A DNA stretch of 64,000 nt from Pseudomonas brassicacearum (lineage in GTDB: Bacteria > Pseudomonadota > Gammaproteobacteria > Pseudomonadales > Pseudomonadaceae), in assembly GCF_003732225.1 (NCBI RefSeq), contig NZ_MOBJ01000015.1:1-64000 (forward strand), given 5' to 3'. The notes under the pieces were generated by a model. It made no database searches. It was not told the DNA's origin and saw nothing but the letters and a program-made list of their open reading frames with translations. Below, piece by piece: positions 44,704 to 53,096 of this stretch. A program made the translations under genes and the position numbers. The number at the start of each line of letters is the position of its first letter. Within the stretch, counting starts at the first letter, position 1.

Positions 44704-45780
44704 TCAAAGGGCTGCCAACGCCTTCAACGCAGCCTTGCGTTGTTCTACGGGCAATGCCCCCAACTTCTCGACCGCTGCATAAAACTTCAGCCAATCCCCA
44801 CCCGACTGTTTGAACACCACGGAAAACGCCGGCACCCATTGGTCATAGAGCCCGAATGGCAGCAACCTGGCGTTGTTCATCGGGGCATTGATCCAGGCGT
44901 CGTAGCGCTTCTCGCCAGCCCATTGGCCGTCGCGCAGGGCTCGGTAGTCGCTGCGCAAACGTTCGAACTCGGCGGCTTTACGCTGGCGCATCTGCTCAGC
45001 CGCCAGGGGCGATGCGTAGAGCTTTTCGAGCCGCGTACGGGTATCCAGAACCAATCGGGTAAATTGATCGCGCTGCTGCTCTTGAGCCTTACTGGCAGGT
45101 GGTAAACCGCGCGCCACGCGCCATTGGCGGGTGCCTTCCTGTTCGACGAAGGTGGCAAAAGACTCGTTAAACTCGGTGTCGTCCTTCACGTAAAACCGCT
45201 GATGCGCCAACTCGTGAAAAATCAGCGTCGCCAGACGCTCGTCGCCCCAGTTCATCATCGAACTGATGATCGGGTCGTCGAACCAGCCCAGGGTCGAATA
45301 GGCTTCAACGCCACTGATCGACACGTCCATGCCTTGCTGACGCTGCAGCGCCGCATCGCCTCGTGCGGCGCTCTGGCTGTAGTACCCGCGGTAGGCCACG
45401 CATCCGGCAATCGGAAAGCAATGATTCTGCGGCTTGAGGGAAAACTCCGGCGTGGCGAACACATTCCACACCACAAACGGTCGGCCGATGTCGGCATAGA
45501 GGCGATAACTTTTGTTGTCTGGCAGATGCAACTGCTGACTCGCGAACTCGCGGGCCTTTTGTGACTGAGCCAGGTGCGCGCGCAGTTTCGCGTCACGCGC
45601 AGGGTCGGCAACTACCTCGCTCACCGGCTCACGCGCACGCAGCAATTGCCACTGACCGCTGGCCAACTGGCCGTAGTAGCTGACGCTCGTGCAACCGTTG
45701 AGCAGTAAAAGCAGCGTGGCCGGAAACAAAACGCGCAAAACGCGATCAAGTAACCGATGGCTTGGAGGCGGCCTGATCAC
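44704..45780 (-). CDS. Putative lipoprotein aminopeptidase (DUF2265-like)
   Basis: A 358-residue protein with a signal peptide and likely lipobox LNGC (C30). The metalloprotease motif H189-E-L-A-H193 is followed by NESFATFVEQEG, whose Glu could be the third zinc ligand; this fits the DUF2265 group annotated as predicted aminopeptidases. The substrate is unknown. The protein presumably faces the periplasm. It is divergent from the 45840 lipoprotein. Confidence 0.85.
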   Translation of the reverse strand: MIRPPPSHRLLDRVLRVLFPATLLLLLNGCTSVSYYGQLASGQWQLLRAREPVSEVVADPARDAKLRAHLAQSQKAREFASQQLHLPDNKSYRLYADIGRPFVVWNVFATPEFSLKPQNHCFPIAGCVAYRGYYSQSAARGDAALQRQQGMDVSISGVEAYSTLGWFDDPIISSMMNWGDERLATLIFHELAHQRFYVKDDTEFNESFATFVEQEGTRQWRVARGLPPASKAQEQQRDQFTRLVLDTRTRLEKLYASPLAAEQMRQRKAAEFERLRSDYRALRDGQWAGEKRYDAWINAPMNNARLLPFGLYDQWVPAFSVVFKQSGGDWLKFYAAVEKLGALPVEQRKAALKALAAL

Positions 45781-45839
45781 ATCGAATCATCCTTGGGGAG
45801 TCTGCCCGCAAGACTATCTCGCCTGACTGGAGCTTCGCT

Positions 45840-46256
45840 ATGCGCGTGTTAATGCTGACTGGAAGTCTGCTGATGTTGGCCGGCTGTGCCGGACTGCCCC
45901 AACCCGACCCGACACAAGCCTGGATCGACCTTGGCCCCCATCAAAACGGCACCACGCTGCAAGCGCTGGAAGTCGATGCCAAGGCCTCCGTCGATAAACG
46001 CTACTTCGAAGTACCGCCGGGCAGCCATGAGCTGAAGGTGCGTTATCTGTTTGCGGTGCAACCGGCTGACATCGGCCCCGACGCCGAACCTTTGTGGCGC
46101 GATTGCCAGTTGAGTGTGAAATTCAACGATTTCAATGCCGGCCAGCGGTATCAGTTGCAAGCAGGGAATATCGGCTTCCGGCCGTGGGCCAAGCTCTACG
46201 ATCAGCAGCGAAAAGTCGTTGGCCAGGCGCATCCGGCAGGCTGCCGGCGCACCTGA
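45840..46256 (+). CDS. Small lipoprotein, first of a tandem pair
   Basis: A 138-residue protein with lipobox LAGC (C16) and a beta-rich domain with PPGSHELKVRYLF and FNAGQRYQLQAGNIG. It resembles the next gene's product in order and motifs (GSHELKVR, AGQRY, a KLYDQQRKVV-like end), so the pair arose by duplication. Function unknown; likely outer-membrane anchored on the periplasmic side. Confidence 0.82.
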   Translation: MRVLMLTGSLLMLAGCAGLPQPDPTQAWIDLGPHQNGTTLQALEVDAKASVDKRYFEVPPGSHELKVRYLFAVQPADIGPDAEPLWRDCQLSVKFNDFNAGQRYQLQAGNIGFRPWAKLYDQQRKVVGQAHPAGCRRT

Positions 46257-46296
46257 TCGGCGCTATGATTAATACCTGACCACCCGGAAATTGATC

Positions 46297-46716
46297 ATGC
46301 GCAGGATTCTGCTTTTTCTCGCCATCAGCTCGCTGGCCGGCTGTATGACCCCGTTGCCAGCCGCGAACCCGAACATGGCCTGGGTCGACTTCGCCATGCC
46401 AACGCCCGGTGGCAAAGTCCTCATGGCCGAGAGCCTGGACAATAAGCGCCTGAAAGACGGGCGATTCTTCCAGGTCACACCCGGCAGCCATGAACTGAAG
46501 GTTCGCTTCGACTTCGAGCAGTTTTACGGAGGCTTTGGCATGAACTTCGATTCGCCAAACCGATTGTGCTATTTGACCGTGCGCTACGATCATTTCGAAG
46601 CCGGCCAACGTTACCTGCTCGAAGCTCGCTCGCTGACCACCACGCCCAGTGCCCGGCTGTATAACGCCAAGCGCGAACTCGTCGCCGAAGAGAATCAGAC
46701 TTTTTGCATCCCGTAA
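46297..46716 (+). CDS. Small lipoprotein, second of a tandem pair
   Basis: A 139-residue protein with lipobox LAGC (C16). It shares TPGSHELKVRFDF, FEAGQRYLLEARSL and RLYNAKRELV with the preceding paralogue but lacks its first Cys-containing insert. The ATG at 46297 is preferred over a TTG two codons earlier. Function unknown. It converges with the DUF1161 gene, 6 bp apart. Confidence 0.82.
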   Translation: MRRILLFLAISSLAGCMTPLPAANPNMAWVDFAMPTPGGKVLMAESLDNKRLKDGRFFQVTPGSHELKVRFDFEQFYGGFGMNFDSPNRLCYLTVRYDHFEAGQRYLLEARSLTTTPSARLYNAKRELVAEENQTFCIP

Positions 46717-46722
46717 GACGGA

Positions 46723-46956
46723 TTATCTGTCGTTCTTCTGATAGATGATTTTCTTCGTTCCGCCTTCACACGTGCCGACCACCATGTTCTGGTCGTGCAC
46801 TTCGTCATTGGTGACGATCTCCAGGGTGTAGGACGATACGTTATTGGCCTGGATCTTGGATTCGATCTCGGCCTTGAGCTCTTCGCAGGATTTGGTTGCC
46901 GCCAGGGCCGATGTGGCCAGCACGCTGCAGATAACCGCCAAGGCAAAACGTTTCAT
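46723..46956 (-). CDS. DUF1161 small periplasmic protein (copy 1)
   Basis: A 77-residue exported protein: signal peptide to about residue 19 (LAATKSC), then a short domain with KSCEELKAEIESKIQ, YTLEIV and VVGTCEGGTKKIIYQ. Two conserved cysteines may form a disulfide. The family is DUF1161; its function is unknown. A second copy lies at 48885-49106. Confidence 0.87.
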   Translation of the reverse strand: MKRFALAVICSVLATSALAATKSCEELKAEIESKIQANNVSSYTLEIVTNDEVHDQNMVVGTCEGGTKKIIYQKNDR

Positions 46957-47051
46957 GGTTGAAGCTCCCTTCAGGCAGCGCGCACAGTTATGCGCTGAAG
47001 CTGCTGTCACTTATTCGACCACAGTTTTACCCAGCGAGTTTGATCCGGAAC

Positions 47052-47128
47052 AAAAAAGATCGCAGCCTTCGGCAGCTCCTACGAGGATCGATGTGAACCC
47101 GCAGGAGCTGCCGAAGGCTGCGATCTTT
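47052..47128. repeat. REP doublet, family B
   Basis: Inverted pair of AGATCGCAGCCTTCGGCAGC units, just downstream of osmC and upstream of the DUF1161 copy 1 gene. Confidence 0.9.
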
Positions 47129-47140
47129 ACTGCACAGAAC

Positions 47141-47572
47141 TCAATTCACCAGCGTTGCATCCAGACTGATTTTGGCGTTCAGCACTTTGGACACCGGGCA
47201 GCCCTCTTTGGCTTTTTTGCTCAGTTCTTCGAACTGCTGCTGGCTGGCGCCGGGGATTTTCGCTTTGAGCGTCAGGTGCACGGCGGTGATCGCAAAACCA
47301 CCGTCGACCTGATCCAGTGTCACCTCGGCATTGGTGTCAATTGTGTCGGCCTTGAGGCCAGCCTCACCGAGAATCATCGAAAATGCCATGGAGAAACATC
47401 CCGCATGAGCGGCGCCGATCAGCTCTTCCGGGTTGGTGCCGGGGCCGCCTTCAAAACGCGCCTTGAAGCCATAAGGTGCATTTTTCAAAACCCCGGTTTC
47501 AGTCGAGATAGAACCCAGGCCGGTTTTCAGATCACCGACCCAATGCGCCGATGCTTTCTTTTTGATACTCAT
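47141..47572 (-). CDS. osmC: OsmC-type peroxidase
   Basis: A 143-residue peroxiredoxin-like enzyme that reduces organic hydroperoxides. The catalytic cysteines lie in AHAGCFSMAFS and EGCPVSKVL, and an Arg earlier (KARFEGG) fits the active-site Arg. OsmC rather than Ohr is chosen by the MSIKKKASAHWVGDLKTG start. The ATG at 47572 follows GAGGAGG. An AlgU-type promoter lies upstream at 47634-47661. Confidence 0.93.
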   Translation of the reverse strand: MSIKKKASAHWVGDLKTGLGSISTETGVLKNAPYGFKARFEGGPGTNPEELIGAAHAGCFSMAFSMILGEAGLKADTIDTNAEVTLDQVDGGFAITAVHLTLKAKIPGASQQQFEELSKKAKEGCPVSKVLNAKISLDATLVN

Positions 47573-47633
47573 CTCTGCCTCCTCAAAATCCGGCGCGAAG
47601 GGTCGCGCCTTCATGGTTTTCGGTTGCCAGGGT

Positions 47634-47661
47634 TCTGAGGATAGAAGACTGGGCAAAGTTC
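47634..47661 (-). promoter_or_regulatory. AlgU-type promoter of osmC
   Basis: On the minus strand: GAACTT (47656-47661), a 17-bp spacer, TCAGA (47634-47638). The -35 is a perfect match and the spacing equals that of the ersA promoter. osmC is an osmotic and envelope-stress gene, which agrees. Confidence 0.75.
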
Positions 47662-47814
47662 ACCTTGTCAGATCGAACCACTTATCTGGTCGGCAAATTC
47701 ATGTCTGCTATTGAAACTCGGGTATATGCCCACATTGCATAGAGCACGCTCATGCATTCGGCAGGTTTTCGTTGGTGAGAAAAGCCTGCGTACCCTCATT
47801 GGAGAAGCCGGCTT

Positions 47815-48816
47815 ATGAAACAACTGTCCGATATCAAGTTCTCGACGCTGGACCTGGTGCCCGTTCGCGAGAACGGCAGCCCCGCCCAATCGCTGCGCAA
47901 CTCGCTGGACCTGGCGCAACACGTCGAGAAGTGGGGCTACAACCGCTTCTGGGTCGCCGAACACCACAACATGGATGGCATCGCCAGTTCCGCGACTTCC
48001 GTACTGCTTGGCTATCTGGCCGGCGGGACGTCGACCATTCGTGTAGGTTCCGGTGGCGTGATGCTGCCCAACCATGCACCGCTGGTGATCGCCGAGCAGT
48101 TCGGCACCCTCGAAAGTCTCTATCCGGGGCGAATCGACCTCGGTCTGGGACGCGCACCGGGTTCCGATCAGATGACCGCCCGCGCCTTGCGCCGTGAACG
48201 CTCCGGCAGCGCCGACGACTTCCCGGAAGACGTGGCCGAACTGGTGCGCTACCTGGGCCCACGCACGCCGGACCAGCGCATTATCGCGATGCCCGGCACG
48301 GGCACCAATGTGCCAGTCTGGCTACTGGGTTCCAGCCTGTTCAGCGCGCAACTGGCCGGCGAACGCGGTTTGCCTTACGCCTTTGCCTCGCATTTCGCAC
48401 CACGATATATGCATGAAGCGATTCGGGTTTACCGCAATCACTTCAAACCTTCAGCCGTACTGGATAAACCCTACGTGATGCTCGGCGTGCCGCTGGTAGC
48501 CGCCGATACCGACGAACAAGCCGATTACCTGGCGACCTCGGTCTACCAACGGATTCTGGCACTGATGCGCGGCCAAAGCCTGGTTCAGCGTCCACCGGTG
48601 AAAACCATGGACGGCCTGTGGTTGCCTCATGAGAAAGAAGCCGTCGGTGATTTCCTCGGTCTGGCGATGGTCGGCAGCCCGGCGAAGATTCGCGCAAAAC
48701 TTGAGGTGCTGATCGAGCAGACTCAGGCCGACGAACTGATCTTCACCAGCGATCTGTACGAACACGCCGATCGCCTGCATTCCTACGAACTGCTGGCGCA
48801 AGTGATGAAGGGCTGA
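47815..48816 (+). CDS. Luciferase-like flavin monooxygenase (YhbW type)
   Basis: A 333-residue TIM-barrel oxidoreductase of the bacterial luciferase superfamily, group 1 (YhbW-like), probably using reduced flavin. Visible signs: LDLVPVRENGS, NRFWVAEHHNMDGIASS and GRIDLGLGRAPGSD. The substrate is unknown. It is divergent from osmC and converges with the DUF1161 copy 2 gene across a terminator. Confidence 0.88.
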   Translation: MKQLSDIKFSTLDLVPVRENGSPAQSLRNSLDLAQHVEKWGYNRFWVAEHHNMDGIASSATSVLLGYLAGGTSTIRVGSGGVMLPNHAPLVIAEQFGTLESLYPGRIDLGLGRAPGSDQMTARALRRERSGSADDFPEDVAELVRYLGPRTPDQRIIAMPGTGTNVPVWLLGSSLFSAQLAGERGLPYAFASHFAPRYMHEAIRVYRNHFKPSAVLDKPYVMLGVPLVAADTDEQADYLATSVYQRILALMRGQSLVQRPPVKTMDGLWLPHEKEAVGDFLGLAMVGSPAKIRAKLEVLIEQTQADELIFTSDLYEHADRLHSYELLAQVMKG

Positions 48817-48834
48817 GCCCCAAACAGCACCCGG

Positions 48835-48864
48835 AAAAAAGCCGACGCCATGGCGTCGGCTTTT
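48835..48864. terminator. Bidirectional terminator
   Basis: A perfect 20-bp palindrome (GCCGACGCCATGGCGTCGGC) with A6 before and T4 after, between two converging stop codons. Confidence 0.9.
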
Positions 48865-48884
48865 ACATAAACAACGGACTCAAT

Positions 48885-49106
48885 CTACTTCTTGTAGACG
48901 ATGACCTTCTTGCCTGCCTCGCACTTGCCGACCACCTTGCCACCCGCGGCCGCGCCTTTATCAACGATTTCCAGCGAATAGTTTTTGGAGCCCTTGGCGT
49001 CGATTTTTGCCGCGATTTCGCTTTTCAACTCTTCGCACGGCTTGCCCGCCGCAAAGGTTGTTCCCGCAATGCTCAACAAACCCACCGCCAACATAAATTT
49101 CTTCAT
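48885..49106 (-). CDS. DUF1161 small periplasmic protein (copy 2)
   Basis: A 73-residue exported protein, paralogue of 46723-46956: signal peptide to about residue 20, then KPCEELKSEIAAKID, YSLEIVDKG and VVGKCEAGKKVIVYKK. Both cysteines are kept. Function unknown. Confidence 0.87.
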   Translation of the reverse strand: MKKFMLAVGLLSIAGTTFAAGKPCEELKSEIAAKIDAKGSKNYSLEIVDKGAAAGGKVVGKCEAGKKVIVYKK

Positions 49107-49237
49107 CGGTCACATTCCCTGGTCGGATCAAAAGGGGTAAGCGTTAACACTGAGCGTCTGTCGCCCAAGACGAAGTAGCGCTTTGCCATTCCCTATGGCA
49201 ATCGGCCAGCGCACAAGTTCAGAAGCCTAGCTCAACC

Positions 49238-49453
49238 TCAGCTATTGGCAATCCGGAAACCGACCTTGAGCGTCACCTGAAAGTGCGCCGCCTGGCCGTC
49301 CTTGATGTGCCCGCGGGTTTCGGTGACTTCGAACCATTCCATGTGCTTGATGCTTTTGCTGGCCTCGGCCAGGGCGTTGTTGATGGCTTCTTCAATACTG
49401 GTCGGGGACGAGCCAACCAGCTCGACTTTCTTGTAAGTGTGATGGTCAGTCAT
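49238..49453 (-). CDS. Dodecin
   Basis: A 71-residue flavin- and CoA-binding storage protein that forms hollow dodecamers. The family pattern is clear: YKKVELVGSSPTSIEEAINNAL, then the flavin-stacking Trp of HMEWFEVTETRGHI and FQVTLKVGFR. CAAGGAGAG precedes the start. It stands alone among stress genes. Confidence 0.93.
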   Translation of the reverse strand: MTDHHTYKKVELVGSSPTSIEEAINNALAEASKSIKHMEWFEVTETRGHIKDGQAAHFQVTLKVGFRIANS

Positions 49454-49595
49454 GGCGCTCTCCTTGAGTAGTGATTAGAGCCTAGCAGCGATTTTCGGTA
49501 TTTCTTGTGCCTGCCATTCCCAAGATTTACTGCACTTTCGCGAACCGCTGGAGTCCCAACCAACATACGCACTCAATCAATGCAGGAGAGTCATC

Positions 49596-49922
49596 ATGGC
49601 CATCACCTCGTTGCGTAAAGCGTCATTGCAAAGCATGGAAGCCGAGATCGAGAGTCTGCTCAAGTCGCTGGAAAGCCTGAAGAGCGATGCCTCGGACGAG
49701 TCGCTGAAAACCCTCAAGGCTCTCAAAAACAACGCCGAGAGCGCGCTGAAGCATTCGCGCCACCTGCTCAGCGATGCGTACGAAGAAGTCAAAGTCAAAA
49801 CCCGCGAAACCGGGATCGCCACCCGCGATTACGCCCAGGAGCACCCGTGGACCACCGCCAGCGTCGCGGTCGGTGCCTTGGGTTTGCTGGCGGCGTATCT
49901 GCTGTACAAACGCGGTAATTAA
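49596..49922 (+). CDS. DUF883 (ElaB/YqjD-type) membrane-tail protein
   Basis: A 108-residue protein with a long amphipathic or coiled-coil N-terminal part (about 10-75) and one C-terminal membrane helix (TTASVAVGALGLLAAYLLYK). This is the ElaB/YqjD/YgaM layout; E. coli homologues bind ribosomes at the membrane in stationary phase. The start follows GCAGGAGAG. Its stop overlaps the trpI stop by 3 bp on the other strand. Confidence 0.9.
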   Translation: MAITSLRKASLQSMEAEIESLLKSLESLKSDASDESLKTLKALKNNAESALKHSRHLLSDAYEEVKVKTRETGIATRDYAQEHPWTTASVAVGALGLLAAYLLYKRGN

Positions 49923-50812
49923 AGGGTTTGGCGCAGCTCGTTTTTCAGCCACTGCGCCAACTGTCGAGCGCGCCCGTCCGCGGCGCGCTTGGGTAGCCAC
50001 AACGCCAGTTGCGCCGGGGTTTCGCTAAACCCCCACGGCGCAACCAGGCGACCGGCCTGCAAATCTTCGGCCACCAGCGGCTCAGGGGCGATCGCCACGC
50101 CCAACCCCGCCACCGCCGCCTCCAGCAAATAATACAAATGCTCGAAACCCTGCCCGAACTTCAACGCTTTGGCATCGAGGCCGTTGCGCTGCGCCCAACT
50201 GGGCCAGGCTTGCGGGCGTGAAGTGGTGTGCAACAAGGGTTCGTTGAGCAACGCAGCAGCCGGCGCCTGGCGCAGGCTGTCGTAACCGGCAAAGCGCGGG
50301 CTCAACACCGGGCCGATGCGCTCACTGGCCAACTCATAAACCTGCATGTCCGCAGGCCACGGCGGCTCGGCAAACACCAGCAAGGCATCCAGCCCCGGTC
50401 GTCGTGGGTCGAGATCACCTTCACCCGCCGACAGGTGCAAGCGCAAATCCGGCAGGTCGGCATTCAGCCGGCCCAAACGCGGAATAAACCAGCGCGCCAG
50501 CAAGCTGCCGGAGCAGCCGAGCACGAACGGCGCGTCGGCGTGGCCTTGCGTCAGCTCACCGCACACGGTGCGCAAACGCTCGAAGGCCTCGCTGCTGGCA
50601 TCGCGTAAGCGCACGCCGGCATCTGTGAGTTTCAGGCCGCGCCCATCCTTGACGAACAGGCTCACCCCCAGATGCTCCTCGAGCACTTTCAGCTGCCGGC
50701 TGACCGCACCGTGGGTCACGTGCAATTGCTCCGCAGCCTGACTGACGCTGTTCAAGCGGGCAGTGGCCTCGAAGGCGCGCAGGGCGTTCAGCGGGGGAAG
50801 GTCATGGCTCAT
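49919..50812 (-). CDS. trpI: TrpI, LysR-type activator of trpBA
   Basis: A 297-residue regulator that in Pseudomonas activates trpBA when indoleglycerol phosphate accumulates. N-terminal winged helix (about 5-65): LNALRAFEATARLNSVSQAAEQLHVTHGAVSRQ spans the recognition helix. The C-terminal effector domain has the usual type 2 periplasmic-binding fold. It is divergent from trpB across 112 bp that should contain the TrpI sites. Confidence 0.93.
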   Translation of the reverse strand: MSHDLPPLNALRAFEATARLNSVSQAAEQLHVTHGAVSRQLKVLEEHLGVSLFVKDGRGLKLTDAGVRLRDASSEAFERLRTVCGELTQGHADAPFVLGCSGSLLARWFIPRLGRLNADLPDLRLHLSAGEGDLDPRRPGLDALLVFAEPPWPADMQVYELASERIGPVLSPRFAGYDSLRQAPAAALLNEPLLHTTSRPQAWPSWAQRNGLDAKALKFGQGFEHLYYLLEAAVAGLGVAIAPEPLVAEDLQAGRLVAPWGFSETPAQLALWLPKRAADGRARQLAQWLKNELRQTL

Positions 50813-50924
50813 GGGATCTGTGAGTTTTCCTGACAGGTTACGGCGATCTTATCGGTTTTCAGCGTGGAACGTCAGGGGTAGAGTGAACGCCATTGCCACT
50901 TCACGTATTCAACTGGAGCGCCCC

Positions 50925-52160
50925 ATGACCCAGACTAATCTGCGCAACGGCCCTGATGCCAACGGCCTGTTTGGCGCGTTCGGCGGCCGCTACGTTGCCG
51001 AAACCCTGATGCCGTTGATCCTCGACCTCGCCCGCGAATACGAAGCGGCCAAGGAAGATCCTGCATTCAAAGAAGAATTGGCCTACTTCCAGCGCGACTA
51101 CGTCGGCCGTCCAAGCCCTCTGTATTTCGCCGAACGCCTGACCGAATTCTGCGGCGGCGCGAAGATCTACCTCAAGCGCGAAGAGCTGAACCACACCGGC
51201 GCGCACAAGATCAACAACTGCATCGGCCAGATCCTGCTGGCGCGGCGCATGGGTAAAAAACGCATCATCGCCGAGACCGGCGCCGGCATGCACGGCGTGG
51301 CGACCGCCACCGTGGCTGCACGTTTTGGCCTCGATTGCGTGATCTACATGGGCACCACCGACATCGAGCGCCAACAGGCCAACGTGTTCCGCATGAAGCT
51401 GCTGGGCGCCGAAGTGATCCCGGTAGTTGCCGGCACCGGCACCCTGAAAGACGCGATGAACGAAGCCCTGCGTGACTGGGTGACCAACGTCGACAGCACC
51501 TTCTACCTGATCGGCACCGTGGCCGGCCCACACCCTTATCCGGCAATGGTCCGCGACTTCCAGGCGGTGATCGGCAAGGAAACCCGCGAACAGCTGCAAG
51601 CCCAGGAAGGTCGCCTGCCGGACAGCCTGGTGGCGTGCATCGGCGGTGGTTCCAACGCCATGGGCCTGTTCCACCCGTTCCTCGATGATAAAAGCGTCGA
51701 AATCATTGGCGTTGAAGCAGCAGGTCATGGCATCGAAACCGGCAAACACGCGGCCAGCCTGAACGGCGGCGTACCGGGCGTGCTGCACGGCAACCGGACC
51801 TTCCTGTTGCAGGACGACGATGGCCAGATCATCGACGCCCACTCGATCTCCGCCGGTCTCGATTACCCGGGTATCGGTCCGGAACACGCTTGGTTGCATG
51901 ACATCGGCCGCGTCCAGTACACCTCGGTAACTGACCACGAAGCCCTCGACGCCTTCCACAAATGCTGCCGCCTGGAAGGGATTATTCCTGCACTGGAAAG
52001 CGCCCACGCCCTGGCCGAAGTGTTCAAACGCGCACCGACCCTGCCGAAAGATCACCTGATGGTGGTCAACCTTTCCGGCCGTGGCGACAAAGACATGCAG
52101 ACCGTGATGCACCACATGGAGCACTCTCAACAAGAGCACTCCCAGCAGGAGAAACACTGA
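50925..52160 (+). CDS. trpB: Tryptophan synthase beta chain
   Basis: A 411-residue PLP enzyme that joins indole and serine. The PLP lysine lies in LNHTGAHKINN and the phosphate loop in CIGGGSNAMG. The start MTQTNLRNGPDANGLFGAFGG follows CTGGAG; upstream in-frame codons lie in the trpI region and are rejected. The C-terminus carries a duplicated EHSQQ unit and ends HSQQEKH, several residues beyond the usual length. Its stop overlaps the trpA start by 1 bp. Confidence 0.96.
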   Translation: MTQTNLRNGPDANGLFGAFGGRYVAETLMPLILDLAREYEAAKEDPAFKEELAYFQRDYVGRPSPLYFAERLTEFCGGAKIYLKREELNHTGAHKINNCIGQILLARRMGKKRIIAETGAGMHGVATATVAARFGLDCVIYMGTTDIERQQANVFRMKLLGAEVIPVVAGTGTLKDAMNEALRDWVTNVDSTFYLIGTVAGPHPYPAMVRDFQAVIGKETREQLQAQEGRLPDSLVACIGGGSNAMGLFHPFLDDKSVEIIGVEAAGHGIETGKHAASLNGGVPGVLHGNRTFLLQDDDGQIIDAHSISAGLDYPGIGPEHAWLHDIGRVQYTSVTDHEALDAFHKCCRLEGIIPALESAHALAEVFKRAPTLPKDHLMVVNLSGRGDKDMQTVMHHMEHSQQEHSQQEKH

Positions 52161-52972
52161 TGAGCCGCCTGCAAACACGCTTCGCCGAACTCAAAGAACA
52201 GAACCGCGCCGCCCTGGTGACCTTCATCACCGCCGGTGACCCGAGCTATGACACTTCGCTGGCGATCCTCAAGGGTTTGCCAGCAGCCGGCGCCGACGTG
52301 ATCGAGTTGGGCATGCCCTTCACCGATCCGATGGCCGACGGTCCGGCGATCCAGCTTGCCAACATCCGCGCCCTGGGCGCCAAACAGAACCTGGCGAAAA
52401 CCCTGCAAATGGTTCGCGAGTTCCGCAAAGACAATACCGACACTCCACTGGTGCTGATGGGTTACTTCAACCCAATCCACTACTACGGCGTACCGCGCTT
52501 CATCAGCGATGCCAAAGAAGCCGGCGTCGACGGCCTGATCGTGGTCGACATGCCACCCGAGCATAACGCCGAGCTGTGCGACCCGGCGCAAGCGGCAGGC
52601 ATCGACTTCATCCGCCTGACCACCCCGACCACCGACGACGTGCGCCTGCCAACCGTGCTCAATGGCAGTTCCGGTTTCGTTTACTACGTGTCGGTAGCCG
52701 GTGTGACCGGTGCTGGCGCGGCGACCCTGGAACACGTCGAAGAAGCCGTCACCCGTTTGCGTCGCCACACCGACCTGCCGATCAGCATCGGTTTCGGCAT
52801 CCGCACACCGGAGCAAGCGGCGTCCATCGCCCGTCTGGCAGACGGCGTGGTGGTGGGTTCGGCGCTGATCGACCACATCGCCAACGCGGCCACACCTGAG
52901 CAGGCCATCGACGGCGTACTGGGCCTGTGCTCGGCGTTGTCCGAAGGTGTGCGTAAAGCCCGCGTCAGCTAA
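52160..52972 (+). CDS. trpA: Tryptophan synthase alpha chain
   Basis: A 270-residue TIM-barrel lyase that releases indole from indoleglycerol phosphate and channels it to TrpB. Catalytic Glu in VIELGMPFTDPMADGP and Asp in the same block; phosphate-binding GFGIRTPEQA near the end. It is coupled to trpB by ATGA overlap. A strong terminator lies downstream (53036-53069). Confidence 0.96.
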   Translation: MSRLQTRFAELKEQNRAALVTFITAGDPSYDTSLAILKGLPAAGADVIELGMPFTDPMADGPAIQLANIRALGAKQNLAKTLQMVREFRKDNTDTPLVLMGYFNPIHYYGVPRFISDAKEAGVDGLIVVDMPPEHNAELCDPAQAAGIDFIRLTTPTTDDVRLPTVLNGSSGFVYYVSVAGVTGAGAATLEHVEEAVTRLRRHTDLPISIGFGIRTPEQAASIARLADGVVVGSALIDHIANAATPEQAIDGVLGLCSALSEGVRKARVS

Positions 52973-53035
52973 GAGTAAAGTTCCTGATACAGAGGAATTA
53001 AGTGCCCGGCACCGCAGACTAAATAGCAAGACCCA

Positions 53036-53069
53036 GGGGTTTGGAACCGAGTTCTGAGCCCCTTTTTTT
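53036..53069 (+). terminator. Intrinsic terminator after trpBA
   Basis: A 12-bp stem (GGGGTTTGGAAC/GTTCTGAGCCCC, with G-U pairs), CGA loop, then seven T. It separates trpBA from the next gene. Confidence 0.88.
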
Positions 53070-53096
53070 GCTGTGGACGCTGTGAGGAAGACCCAA

